Source: JAXDBM01 sp963709485 (lineage in GTDB: Bacteria > Desulfobacterota > Syntrophia > Syntrophales > Fen-1087). From it: a stretch of 64,000 bases of DNA. The position numbers and the translations under genes were made by a program. The stretch covers positions 124,001 to 188,000 of the forward strand of contig CAVPWE010000007.1 of assembly GCA_963709485.1 (NCBI GenBank), read 5' to 3'. Under the pieces are notes generated by a model. That model did no database searches and was not told the origin of the DNA. It worked only from the letters and a program-made list of their open reading frames with translations. Shown here in pieces: positions 44,565 through 53,548 of the stretch. Numbering within the stretch: position 1 is the stretch's first letter; each line of letters opens with the position of its first letter.

Positions 44565-45182
44565 ATGGACCGCGGCGGCCCGGCAACGGGTTTTTTTATC
44601 GTTGTGTCCGCACCATCCGGCACGGGGAAGACGTCGATTTGCCGAGAATTCATGAGGCTGTGTCCGGATGTTTCTTTCTCCATTTCCCATACCACGAGAC
44701 TTCCCCGCCCGGGAGAGCGGGAGGGCGTCGACTATCATTTCATTTCCGAGGCGTCCTTCCGGGAGCAGATCAGGCAGGGTGCCTTTGCCGAATGGACCGA
44801 GAATTACGGCCACCTCTACGGTACATCAATCCATTCCATGCGCCATTTCATCGAAAGAGGATGCAATCTGCTTCTGGATCTGGAACCGGGCGGCGCGGGG
44901 GCTTTAAAAAAAAATTATCCGGGTGGTGTTTTTGTCTTTATCCTGCCCCCTTCCATCGACGACCTGAGACAGAGGCTGAGCAAACGGGGCGAGACTCCGG
45001 AAGTGATCCGGAAAAGACTGCACAAGGTGATGGATGAAATTAAAGAAGTTATCTGGTATGATTACGTCATTATCAACGACAGTTTCGATCATGCCGTTGA
45101 CTGTCTCCGTTCCATCTATGTCGCGGAGATGAGCAGAAGAGAGCGGTTGGCGGGTCGGTTGCAGCCGTTTTTAGCGGATTAA
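44565..45182 (+). CDS. gmk: Guanylate kinase
   Basis: Phosphorylates GMP to GDP; 205 aa from ATG 44565. P-loop SAPSGTGKTS, GMP-binding SHTTRLPRPGEREGVDYHF and a C-terminal NDSFDHA region are present. The usual LDIDVQGA segment reads LDLEPGGA, a modest change. A TTG start at 44529 overlapping the yicC stop is also possible; neither has a strong ribosome-binding site. Part of the yicC-gmk-rpoZ run. Confidence 0.95.
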   Translation: MDRGGPATGFFIVVSAPSGTGKTSICREFMRLCPDVSFSISHTTRLPRPGEREGVDYHFISEASFREQIRQGAFAEWTENYGHLYGTSIHSMRHFIERGCNLLLDLEPGGAGALKKNYPGGVFVFILPPSIDDLRQRLSKRGETPEVIRKRLHKVMDEIKEVIWYDYVIINDSFDHAVDCLRSIYVAEMSRRERLAGRLQPFLAD

Positions 45183-45278
45183 GGAAATATTTGCGCCGGG
45201 CTGGCGAAGGTCCGGAAATTTCCCGGGCATGTCAAGACCCGGTCGGAAAATGAGATTCGAGGAGGTTGGTGGGGAAAG

Positions 45279-45551
45279 ATGGCGAGAATTACCGTAGAAG
45301 ACGCATTGCGGAAAGCGGATAACCGATTTGCCCTGGTCATGCTGACGGCAAGACGGGCAAAGCAGCTTTTGAAGGGTTCCGCTCCCTTGACGGATATAAA
45401 GAACAACCGTGAGGTTGTCGCGGCTCTCCGGGAGATTGCCGCCGGAAAGGTGTACCATGCCCACCCCGAGCATCTTGTCGGTGTGAAAGAAATCCAACGT
45501 CCGGTCGCGGATGAGACGGAGTTCATCGGAGATGAAGAATACACCGAATGA
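45279..45551 (+). CDS. rpoZ: RNA polymerase omega subunit
   Basis: Small subunit of RNA polymerase, 90 aa, aiding assembly of beta prime. The family pattern ARITVEDALRKADNRFALVMLTARRAKQL is complete in essence, with the acidic tail. It follows gmk after 96 bases, the conserved gmk-rpoZ order. The next gene, pyrF, starts at or just before its stop. Confidence 0.95.
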   Translation: MARITVEDALRKADNRFALVMLTARRAKQLLKGSAPLTDIKNNREVVAALREIAAGKVYHAHPEHLVGVKEIQRPVADETEFIGDEEYTE

Positions 45552-45561
45552 TAATCTCCGG

Positions 45562-46302
45562 ATGAAAGCCAGAAGCCGCCTCATTTTCGCGCTCGACATC
45601 GGCGGCGGGATGGACGAGGCGCTTTCCTGGGTGGCACGGCTCAAAGATCATGTCGGCTTGTTCAAAGTGGGCAAGGAATCCTTTACGCTTTACGGACCGG
45701 AAATCGTAAGACACATTGTCGCGCAGGGCAGCGAAGTTTTTCTGGATCTCAAGTTTCATGATATCCCCAACACCGTCGCCCGGGCGGCAGAAGGCGTCTT
45801 GCAGATCGGGGCTTCCATGTTCAACGTCCATGCCCTGGGCGGCAGGCAGATGATGGAAGAGACCGTCGCTTCCGTGCGCCGCAGGGCAGCGGCAATGGGG
45901 AAAGCCATGCCTGTCATCCTGGCCGTCACCGTACTCACCAGCCTGAACGACGATGATTTGCGGTCGTTCGGATTCACCGGATCGGCCGCGAATATCGTTC
46001 TCACGCTGTCGAAAATTGCGCAGGACGCGGGTGTGACCGGAGTTGTTGCGTCCGCGCACGATGTCGAGGCGATCCGTGAGGCCTGCGGGCCGCAGTTCGT
46101 TATTGTCACGCCGGGTATTCGGGGTTTGTTGCGGATTCAGGGCGACGATCAGAAAAGGACGCTTTCGCCGGGTGAGGCCATCCGCAGGGGCGCCGATTAT
46201 CTGGTGGTCGGCAGGCCCATCCGTACGGCGGAAGACCCGGTGCTTGCGACGGAAGAAATCCTGAAGGACATATCGCAAGGACTACAGTTGCGGGAACGTT
46301 GA
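45562..46302 (+). CDS. pyrF: Orotidine-5'-phosphate decarboxylase
   Basis: Last enzyme of UMP synthesis, 246 aa. It shows FALDIGGG at the first strand, the catalytic DLKFHDIPNT (Asp-Lys-Asp array) and the phosphate-binding VTPGIRG and VVGRPI regions. ATG 45562 is chosen by family length; 45532, within rpoZ, is an alternative with a GGAG about ten bases upstream. It overlaps the possible TTG of rlmB. Confidence 0.95.
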   Translation: MKARSRLIFALDIGGGMDEALSWVARLKDHVGLFKVGKESFTLYGPEIVRHIVAQGSEVFLDLKFHDIPNTVARAAEGVLQIGASMFNVHALGGRQMMEETVASVRRRAAAMGKAMPVILAVTVLTSLNDDDLRSFGFTGSAANIVLTLSKIAQDAGVTGVVASAHDVEAIREACGPQFVIVTPGIRGLLRIQGDDQKRTLSPGEAIRRGADYLVVGRPIRTAEDPVLATEEILKDISQGLQLRER

Positions 46303-46304
46303 GA

Positions 46305-47078
46305 ATGGCCGGTGATGTGCAATCGGGTATGGATATCATCTATGGCATCAACCCGGTAACGGAAGCGCTCAAAATGGAATCGTGCCGGATCCTGAGGATC
46401 GCCGTTTCCAGGGATGCCGGCAATGAACCGGTGCAGAAAATCATGGCGCTTGCCGCGGAGAAGAGCATTCCCGTTGCGTTCCAGGAAAAGCGCGAGCTTG
46501 AAAAACTGGCGGGTCATCGATCCCATCAGGGCATCGTCGGCCTGTGCAAACCCTTTGCCTATGCGGAGCTGGATCGGATCATTGAAAACCGTCACCAGAC
46601 TCCCCTTCGCTGTCTGCTGCTTCTGCTTGACGGCATTACAGATCCGCAGAACCTGGGCGCCCTGATCCGAACCGCACACTGCTTCGGCGCGGACGGGGTC
46701 GTTGTTCCCGGGCATCGGTCCGCATCCGTCAATGCCACCGTTGTCAAGGCGTCCGCCGGTGCCGCCCTTTATACGCCGGTGGCCAGAATCGCCAATATGG
46801 CCAGGGCCCTTGACGATTTGAAAGAGAAAGGATTCTGGGTCTATGGCGCTGACGCGGCTTCGGGACAGGATATGAACGCCGCATCGTATCACGGTGATGT
46901 CGGACTGGTGATGGGTTCGGAAGGGGAGGGCCTTCGATCGATCATCAAAAAAAAATGCGATTTTCTTTTAAGCATTCCCATGAAGGGAAAGATTGATTCC
47001 CTGAATGTGTCCGTTGCGGCTGGGATTCTTCTGCATGATATCCATAGAAAATGGGCCAGCAAGAAAGGAGCTGAATAA
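46305..47078 (+). CDS. rlmB: 23S rRNA (guanosine-2'-O-)-methyltransferase RlmB family
   Basis: SPOUT-class RNA methyltransferase, 257 aa. An N-terminal L30e-like substrate domain is followed by the knotted SAM-binding domain with DPQNLGALIRTA, GSEGEGL and SIPMKGKIDSLNVSVAA. ATG 46305 has GGGAA eight bases upstream; a TTG at 46299 overlapping pyrF is possible. Assignment to RlmB rather than TrmH rests on the L30e domain and overall length. Confidence 0.92.
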   Translation: MAGDVQSGMDIIYGINPVTEALKMESCRILRIAVSRDAGNEPVQKIMALAAEKSIPVAFQEKRELEKLAGHRSHQGIVGLCKPFAYAELDRIIENRHQTPLRCLLLLLDGITDPQNLGALIRTAHCFGADGVVVPGHRSASVNATVVKASAGAALYTPVARIANMARALDDLKEKGFWVYGADAASGQDMNAASYHGDVGLVMGSEGEGLRSIIKKKCDFLLSIPMKGKIDSLNVSVAAGILLHDIHRKWASKKGAE

Positions 47079-48286
47079 TGCCGGTATTCTTGTGGCAGGC
47101 GGAGACGCGGAAAGGCGAGAAGAAAAAGGGGGAAATCGAGGCTGCGAATGAGGCGGCCCTGCGAGGCATTCTTCGCAGGCAGGGATTGGCTTCGATCACC
47201 ATAAAACCGAAGCCCAAAGATCTGGCGGACTACCTGCCCTTTCTGAAACAGAAGGTCAAGGAAAAGGAAGTGGTCATTTTTTGCCGCATTTTCTCCACGA
47301 TGATCAATGCGGGCCTGCCTTTGATTCAATGCCTCGAGTTGCTGGCACAGCAGGAGCAGAACAAGACTTTTGCCAAGGTCATCCGGTCCATCAAAGAGGA
47401 CATTGAAGGGGGATCGACGCTCTCCGATGCCCTGAAGAAACATCCCCAGATCTACGATGATCTTTTCATCAACCTGGTGGCTGCGGGAGAAAGCGGCGGC
47501 ATTCTGGATGTGATCCTTCAGCGCCTTTCCAATTACATGGAAAAGGCGATGAAACTGAAAAGCAAGGTGAAGGGGGCGATGACCTATCCCGCCAGCGTCC
47601 TGGTGATTTCCATTGCCGTTGTGGCGCTGCTGCTGGTCAAGGTCATTCCGGTGTTCCAGAAAATGTTCGAAGGCTTTGGCAGTGCGCTGCCGGGTCCCAC
47701 GCAATTCCTGATCAATATCAGCCAGCTGGCCCAGAAATATTTCATGGTGGCAATTGTCGCGATCGCCGTTGCGATCTTCGCATTCAGGCGGTTTTACAAA
47801 ACGGAGAAGGGGACCCTTCTGATTGACGATCTCATTCTGAAGGCGCCTGTGTTCGGTCCCTTGCTGAAAAAAGTGGCCGTAGCCAGGTTTTCGAGAACCA
47901 TGTCCACGATGATGGCCAGTGGCGTTCCCATTCTCGAGGGGTTGGCCATTGTGAGCAAGACGGCGGGCAACAAGATTATCGAGAATGCCCTGATGCGGGT
48001 TCGGAAGAGCATCAGCGAGGGGAAAACGATCGCGGAACCCCTCATGGAAACAGGCATATTCCCGCCGATGGTGGTTCAGATGATTGCCGTCGGCGAGGCG
48101 ACGGGGGCACTGGATACAATGCTGTCCAAGATCGCCGACTTTTATGATGACGAGGTGGATGCCGCCGTGGACGCCATGACAGCGCTGCTGGAACCGTTCA
48201 TGATGGTTTTTCTGGGAGGCGTCGTCGGAGGGATGATTATCGCCATGTACCTGCCGATATTCAAGATGGCGTCGGTTGTGGGTTAG
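47078..48286 (+). CDS. pilC: Type IV pilus / type II secretion platform protein (PilC/GspF)
   Basis: Inner-membrane platform protein, 402 aa, with two copies of the T2SF domain (FCRIFSTMINAGLPL near residue 68 and FSRTMSTMMASGVPI near 270), each followed by membrane helices, and the terminal FMMVFLGGVVGGMIIAMYLP segment. PilC is favoured by the N-terminus (FLWQAETRKGEKKKGEIEA). The start overlaps the rlmB stop (TAATG). No other pilus genes are adjacent, so it may be a stray member of a pilus set elsewhere. Confidence 0.9.
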   Translation: MPVFLWQAETRKGEKKKGEIEAANEAALRGILRRQGLASITIKPKPKDLADYLPFLKQKVKEKEVVIFCRIFSTMINAGLPLIQCLELLAQQEQNKTFAKVIRSIKEDIEGGSTLSDALKKHPQIYDDLFINLVAAGESGGILDVILQRLSNYMEKAMKLKSKVKGAMTYPASVLVISIAVVALLLVKVIPVFQKMFEGFGSALPGPTQFLINISQLAQKYFMVAIVAIAVAIFAFRRFYKTEKGTLLIDDLILKAPVFGPLLKKVAVARFSRTMSTMMASGVPILEGLAIVSKTAGNKIIENALMRVRKSISEGKTIAEPLMETGIFPPMVVQMIAVGEATGALDTMLSKIADFYDDEVDAAVDAMTALLEPFMMVFLGGVVGGMIIAMYLPIFKMASVVG

Positions 48287-48348
48287 CGGTCGTTATGAGG
48301 CGCGTGCAGGGGGCTTGTATGTGGCACGGGGGGTGCTCTTGACTGAAA

Positions 48349-48425
48349 TGGTCGGGATGGCGCGATTTGAACGCGCGACTCCTGCGTCCCGAACGCAGTG
48401 CCCTACCAGACTGGGCCACATCCCG
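48349..48425 (-). tRNA. tRNA-Pro (CGG)
   Basis: 77-base cloverleaf on the minus strand with encoded CCA. The acceptor is CGGGATG with CATCCCG, and the anticodon loop TTCGGGA gives CGG. It is oriented against its neighbours, between pilC and the DUF1178 gene. Confidence 0.95.
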
Positions 48426-48513
48426 ACATGCGTTTCAGATATAAAATTTATCTTCAAATGTCCATCATTATTTTACAACTGAGATAAAAAAGAAGGCGGA
48501 GGCGTCGCAACCG

Positions 48514-48930
48514 GTGATCATATACGACATCAAGTGCAGAAAAAACCACAGGTTCGAAGGGTGGTTCAAGGATCGAAAGGCCTTTGAAGAGCAGAACAGG
48601 AGAAACCTGGTAATCTGCCCCGTGTGCGGTGATGCGGGTGCGGAGGTGGTCCCCTCCTCTGTTGCCGTTATGGGCAGGGAGATGAAGTTGTCTAAGAAAA
48701 AGCATACCCGGGAATTGTCCCCCCTCGGGGCGATTCAGCAGTTTAACGAGTATCTCGAAAAAAACTTTGACGACGTGGGCCACAAGTTTGCAGAGGTTGC
48801 CATAAAAATTCATCGCGGTGAGGAAGAAGCAAGAAACATCAAGGGGACAACGACGCATCAGGAAGAGGAAACACTCCGCGAGGAAGGCGTCCAGTTTTTT
48901 AAAGTGCCGGTCGTGAAATTGGACAGTTGA
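48514..48930 (+). CDS. DUF1178-family protein
   Basis: Protein of 138 aa beginning MIIYDIKCRKNHRFEGWF with a CPVCG pair, the pattern of DUF1178 (possible zinc ribbon of the FmdB-like kind with the first Cys in IKC). The central part has LGAIQQFNEYLEKNFDDVGHKFAEVA. The start is a GTG with GGAGG eleven bases upstream. Function unknown; the next gene is the CysK-CysS fusion. Confidence 0.85.
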   Translation: MIIYDIKCRKNHRFEGWFKDRKAFEEQNRRNLVICPVCGDAGAEVVPSSVAVMGREMKLSKKKHTRELSPLGAIQQFNEYLEKNFDDVGHKFAEVAIKIHRGEEEARNIKGTTTHQEEETLREEGVQFFKVPVVKLDS

Positions 48931-48993
48931 AACGATTCAACGGTATTGCTGATGTGTGAAAATAGCCGGGCTCTGTTGAACGGGGACGCATGC

Positions 48994-51310
48994 ATGCAGG
49001 CTTCATCGGTCAGTCTCTCAAGCGCGATCGGAAATACCCCCCTCGTAGAAATTTCCAGGATAAATCCCAACAGGAAAGTCAGGGTTTTCGTCAAGCTGGA
49101 GAGTTTCAACCCAGGGGGTTCCGTGAAGGACAGGGTTGCCCTCTCTATGATCGAGGGAGCCGAGCGGCGGGGAGAACTCACGAAAGACAAGATCATTCTG
49201 GAAGCCACCAGCGGCAATACCGGAATCGGGCTTGCCATGATTGCCGCGGCGAAGGGTTACCGGTTGTGCCTGGCCATGTCCGAAGGGGCCAGCGAGGAAC
49301 GCAAGAAAATCCTCAAAGCGCTGGGGGTAGAATTGCGTTTCACACCGGCAAGCCTGGGAACGGACGGGGCGATAGAGGTCGTTTACGGCATGCTGCGTGA
49401 GCACCCGGATAAATATTTCGGTACGGATCAGTACAACAATGCAGACAACGTTGCCGCCCATTACCACGGAACCGGCGAAGAAATCTGGCGGCAGACCAAT
49501 GGAAAAGTCACCATGGTGGTCGCAGCCCTGGGAACGACCGGTACAGCCATGGGGGTCTCAAAAAGGCTCAAGGAATACAACCGGGAAATCAGGATCGTCG
49601 GCGTCGAGCCATTCCTGCAGCACAGGATTCAGGGCTTGAAGAACATGAAGGAATCTTACCAGCCCGGAATTTACGACAAAACGCGGCTGGATGAAAAGAT
49701 CAACATTCTCGATCAGGACGCTTTCGAGATGGCCCGCCGCATGGCGCGGGAGGAGGGGCTCCTGGTTGGGATGAGCTCGGGGGCTGCTGTACATGTGGCT
49801 TTGCAGAAGGCCAGGGAAATGACGGAAGGTCTGATCGTGGTCATCTGCCCGGACAGCGGCGAGCGCTATCTCAGTACGGAGCTTTTCACGGATAAGGCGG
49901 AATCGACGCTGCGCCTGTTCAACACGCTGACCCGAGAGAAAGCTTTCTTCAAACCGATCAATCCGGAAGAGGTGCTGATGCATTCGTGCGGCCCCACGGT
50001 TCACCGGGTTCCTCATATCGGCAGCTACAGGCGTTTCGTTGTTTCCGATATGATTCGACGATATCTCATCTTCAAGGGATACAAGGTCCGTCATGTGATG
50101 AACATCGTCGACCTGGCAGATCGTTCGATCATGGGTGCGGAGCGTTCCGGGATGGACCTGCATGACTTCACGGAGCGCTGCATGGCCGGTTTTTTGAGAG
50201 ATATTGACAAACTGAACATAACGAAGGATCCCATTTACCCCAAAGCAAGCGATCATGTTGAAACCATGCTGAAATATGTGGAAAAACTGGTTCAGAAGGG
50301 ATACGCCTATGAAAAACTCAGGTCCGTTTATTTTGACATATCCAAGCTTGATGATTACGGTTGCCTCTCCCATATCGACCTTGGAAAAATCAAGCATGGC
50401 CGGACCGTGGAAAAGGATGATTATGAAAAAGACAGCCCCATGGATTTTGCATTGCTAAAAAGGTCAACGCTGGGCGAATTGAAGAAAGGGGTCTATTACA
50501 AAACCCGCTGGGGCAACGTCCGGCCAAGCTGGCACCTGGAATGTGCGTCGATTTCACTCAACTATCTCGCGGAAACATTCGATATTCATGCGAGCGGCTC
50601 CGATATTGTTTTTCCCCACTGTGAGAATGTCATGGCGATCGGTAAGGCCGCAACGGGAAAGCGGATGGCCAACTACTGGCTGAACACGGAACTGGTGATG
50701 ATCGGCGGCAAAAAAATGTCCCGCTCCTCGGACAATGTTTTGACGATCGAGGACTTGGAAAATCGCGGATATCATGGAAAGGAAATCCGTTTTTTTCTTT
50801 TGAGCGCCCACTATCGAAAGCCCTTGAATTTTACCTATGGCGCTCTGGATACGGCAAAAAATACGGTCCAGAAACTGAACGGATTCATTCAGCGGCTCAT
50901 CCACTTTCGTGCCGGCGACGGCTTCCCCGAAACGGATCAGCTTTTGTATAACTTAAACCAGGCCTTTACAGAGGCAATGGACGATGATTTCAACATTTCC
51001 GGCGCACTTGGCATCGCTTTTTGAGTTCGTGAAAAGGGTGAGTGTTCCCCTGTCCCGGTCCCAGTTGAATGCGGGAGAGCGGGATCGGATCTTCGCGATG
51101 ATGAAAAAAATAGACAGCGCTCTGGGCATCCTTCATTTTGAGGAAGAAACGATCAGCGATGCTGCCCGGGAACTTATCAAGCAGCGGGAGATTCTGAGAA
51201 AGACCGGACAATGGGAGGAATCCGACACAATCAGAAAAAAACTCCTGGCTTTGGGTATCGAGGTATCGGATACGCCGGCAGGCATGTCCTGGCGTTTGAA
51301 AAGGCAATGA
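48994..51310 (+). pseudogene. CysK-CysS fusion with a frameshift near its end
   Basis: Cysteine synthase fused to a cysteinyl-tRNA synthetase-like protein. Residues 1-305 are an O-acetylserine sulfhydrylase with PLP Lys45 in NPGGSVKDRV, TSGNTGIG and PDSGERYLST. From about 309 a CysS-like domain follows with zinc ligands CGPTV and WHLECA, but HIGH is HIGS (341-344), FPHHEN is FPHCEN, and KMSKS is KMSRS (574-578). The first frame stops at 51022-51024 after 676 residues. The next frame (from 50984) continues the C-terminus to 51310 (FEFVKRVSVPLSR...). One T fewer in the T5 run at 51018 would join them into about 771 residues. ATG 48994 has GGGGA eight bases upstream. Confidence 0.85.
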
Positions 51311-51363
51311 ATATAATAGCATAAACCAATTCAGGGTATTACGGAATTTAACCGAGGTGGACC

Positions 51364-52221
51364 GTGAATGAGCCTTTGAGAAAAGCCGTGATCGCCGGTT
51401 CCTGGTATTCTGGACGTCCGGCTGAATTGCGCGCGCAAATTGACCTTTTCTTCGATCGGGTGCCCCCACAGCAGATTCCGGGTGAAGTGGTCGGTTTGAT
51501 CGCTCCTCATGCCGGTTATGCGTATTCCGGGGAGGTGGCTGCCTGTGCTTACAAACTGATCCGGGGACGGACCTACGATGCCGTCATTGTCGTGGGGCCG
51601 AGCCACCGCGCGTCATTCCGGGGGGTGTCCGTATTCAACAGGGGGGGATATGAGACACCCCTGGGCATTGTTCCGGTGCATGCCGAACTGGCTGACGGAA
51701 TTGCGGCGCAAAGCAGCGTTGTGTCCGTTTTGTTGGATGCGCATATGCAGGAATACAATGCCATCGAGATTCAACTGCCCTTCCTGCAGAGAGCGCTGGG
51801 CAGATTTCGTTTTGTTCCATTGATCATGGCGGATCAGAGTGCCGATACCTGTGAGAAACTCGCTGAAGCAATCGTGCTTGCGGCCGGCCGGCAAAAGATT
51901 CTGTTCGTGGCCAGTTCCGATCTTTCCCATGACTATGCCTACGATCAGGCCGTTCAAATGGACGGTATCGCCTTGAGGCATATGGAAAAAATGGATGCAA
52001 ACGGTCTTTTAATGGAACTGGCCAAGGGCACGACCGAAGCCTGTGGCGGCGGTCCAGCGGCTGTCGTGATGATGGCTGCAAGAAAGCTGGGTGCTGACCG
52101 CGCCAAAATCCTGAAATATGCCAATTCAGGAGATGTCGTCGGGGACAGGCGAAGCCGCATTGTCGGTTATGCTTCCGTTGCGTTTTTTCGGAGCCTTCCC
52201 GCCGTTGATGTGAGTCAATAA
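51364..52221 (+). CDS. amrB: AmmeMemoRadiSam system protein B (MEMO1 family)
   Basis: MEMO1-like protein, 285 aa, of the dioxygenase-like LigB fold. Metal/active-site blocks IAPHAGYAYSG, VVGPSHRA, DAHMQEYNAIEIQLPFL and SSDLSHDY are complete. The family occurs with AMMECR1 and a radical SAM protein (AmmeMemoRadiSam), a system of unknown chemistry. The GTG at 51364 has GAGGTGG upstream. AMMECR1 follows directly; the radical SAM partner is not in the window. Confidence 0.93.
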   Translation: MNEPLRKAVIAGSWYSGRPAELRAQIDLFFDRVPPQQIPGEVVGLIAPHAGYAYSGEVAACAYKLIRGRTYDAVIVVGPSHRASFRGVSVFNRGGYETPLGIVPVHAELADGIAAQSSVVSVLLDAHMQEYNAIEIQLPFLQRALGRFRFVPLIMADQSADTCEKLAEAIVLAAGRQKILFVASSDLSHDYAYDQAVQMDGIALRHMEKMDANGLLMELAKGTTEACGGGPAAVVMMAARKLGADRAKILKYANSGDVVGDRRSRIVGYASVAFFRSLPAVDVSQ

Positions 52222-52234
52222 TCGGTGAACCGAT

Positions 52235-52771
52235 GTGGAATTGACGGACAGAGAAAAAAATTTATTGCATGATATTGTCAAAGCCTCCATCGCCGCCAGG
52301 CTGACCGGTCGAGAGCCCGGCGTGGTGCAGATTCGTTCCGATATCCTGAAGGAAAAAAGGGGGGCTTTTGTAACCTTGAAGAAAAACGGTCGGCTGCGGG
52401 GATGCATCGGTTATATTGATGCCATCAAACCACTCTATCAGACGGTCGGGGATATGGCCGTCGCAGCGGCCTTTCAAGATCCGAGATTTCCGCAGGTGAA
52501 CCCGGAGGAATTCGAGCATCTGTCGTTTGAAATATCCGTTTTGAGCCCGCTTCGGCAAATTCTGGACATCCGCGAGATTGAGGTTGGGAAACACGGCCTC
52601 TATATCACCAAAGGCCATCATGCCGGCTTGCTGTTGCCCCAGGTGGCGGCAGAATACGGCTGGGAACGGATCACTTTTTTGGAAGAAACCTGCGGTAAAG
52701 CGGGACTGCCGCCACAGGCTTGGAAGGAGAGGGACGCAAAAATATATATTTTTTCCGCAGATGTTTTTTAA
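52235..52771 (+). CDS. amrA: AmmeMemoRadiSam system protein A (AMMECR1 family)
   Basis: Protein of 178 aa with the AMMECR1 domain: GAFVTLKKNGRLRGCIGYI, AAFQDPRF and SFEISVLSPL, then GLLLPQVA and WERITFLEETC. The invariant LRGCIG motif is intact. Starts at GTG 52235, 13 bases after the MEMO1 gene, so the pair forms a unit. The role is unknown in bacteria. Confidence 0.93.
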   Translation: MELTDREKNLLHDIVKASIAARLTGREPGVVQIRSDILKEKRGAFVTLKKNGRLRGCIGYIDAIKPLYQTVGDMAVAAAFQDPRFPQVNPEEFEHLSFEISVLSPLRQILDIREIEVGKHGLYITKGHHAGLLLPQVAAEYGWERITFLEETCGKAGLPPQAWKERDAKIYIFSADVF

Positions 52772-52785
52772 AATTAAAAAAAATC

Positions 52786-52814
52786 TTGACAAATTAATAT
52801 GTTAATTTTAGAGT
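52786..52814 (+). promoter_or_regulatory. Promoter of the tRNA / rpmG cluster
   Basis: A perfect TTGACA (52786-52791), 17 bases, TAGAGT (52809-52814), about 97 bases before the first tRNA, in a strongly AT-rich stretch. Confidence 0.65.
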
Positions 52815-52910
52815 AGCAAATTCACGCGGTTCGTGTGAAAAGAATCTGCGGTTTTCTTTGTGCCGTTGTCGCCGTTTCGTTAATTATTATAGTCGGTTAT
52901 GTGTTTAATG

Positions 52911-52986
52911 GCTGGCGTAGCTCAACAGGTAGAGCAGCTGATTTGTAATCAGCAGGTTGCGGGTTCGAGTCCCATCGCCAGCTCCA
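52911..52986 (+). tRNA. tRNA-Thr (TGT)
   Basis: 76-base cloverleaf with encoded CCA; acceptor GCTGGCG with CGCCAGC; anticodon loop TTTGTAA gives TGT. First of the tRNA run. Confidence 0.97.
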
Positions 52987-53004
52987 GTTACGAGATTGAA
53001 GCCT

Positions 53005-53089
53005 GGAGGGGTTCCCGAGCGGCCAAAGGGAGCAGACTGTAAATCTGCCGGCGAAGCCTACGGAGGTTCGAACCCTCCCCCCTCCACCA
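53005..53089 (+). tRNA. tRNA-Tyr (GTA)
   Basis: 85-base tRNA with the long variable arm of bacterial tRNA-Tyr; acceptor GGAGGGG with CCCCTCC; anticodon GTA in CTGTAAA; CCA encoded. Confidence 0.97.
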
Positions 53090-53160
53090 TAAATTTAATC
53101 CGGTGCATGACGGAGAACAGAACATCGTGTACCGGTTGACCGTTGGTTTTTAATGCAGAG

Positions 53161-53236
53161 GCGGGAGTAGCTCAGTGGCTAGAGCGTCAGCCTTCCAAGC
53201 TGAGGGTCGCGGGTTCGAATCCCGTTTCCCGCTCCA
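53161..53236 (+). tRNA. tRNA-Gly (TCC)
   Basis: 76-base cloverleaf; acceptor GCGGGAG with TTCCCGC (one G-U pair); anticodon loop CTTCCAA gives TCC; CCA encoded. Confidence 0.97.
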
Positions 53237-53265
53237 TTAATATAGAAGAAGGCCAAGATTTATCA

Positions 53266-53341
53266 GCCCACGTAGCTCAGTCGGTAGAGCACATCCTTGG
53301 TAAGGATGAGGTCACCAGTTCAATCCTGGTCGTGGGCTCCA
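53266..53341 (+). tRNA. tRNA-Thr (GGT)
   Basis: 76-base cloverleaf; acceptor GCCCACG with CGTGGGC; anticodon loop TTGGTAA gives GGT; CCA encoded. It is followed after 22 bases by rpmG instead of tuf. Confidence 0.97.
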
Positions 53342-53363
53342 TTTGTTTTGAAAGAGGATGATC

Positions 53364-53513
53364 ATGCGAAATATCATTACGTTGGCCTGCACGGAATGCA
53401 AGCAGAGAAATTATTCGACGACAAAGAACAAACGGACCATGCAGAATCGCTTGGAATTGAAAAAATACTGCAAGTTCTGCCGGTCCCATAAGGTCCACAG
53501 AGAGACCAAGTAA
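53364..53513 (+). CDS. rpmG: Ribosomal protein L33 (zinc form)
   Basis: Large-subunit ribosomal protein, 49 aa, beginning MRNIITLACTEC and ending VHRETK. The two cysteine pairs (CTEC and CKFC) mark the zinc-binding form. AGAGG precedes the ATG by six bases. It lies between tRNA-Thr and tRNA-Trp, as in many deltaproteobacteria, but without tuf before it. Confidence 0.96.
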   Translation: MRNIITLACTECKQRNYSTTKNKRTMQNRLELKKYCKFCRSHKVHRETK

Positions 53514-53548
53514 TTTCCGATCGGGTTTATCCGAAATAAACATGGAAC

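Noticed and set aside
48276..48482. A 68-codon plus-strand frame after pilC
   Set aside because: It reads through the antisense strand of tRNA-Pro.
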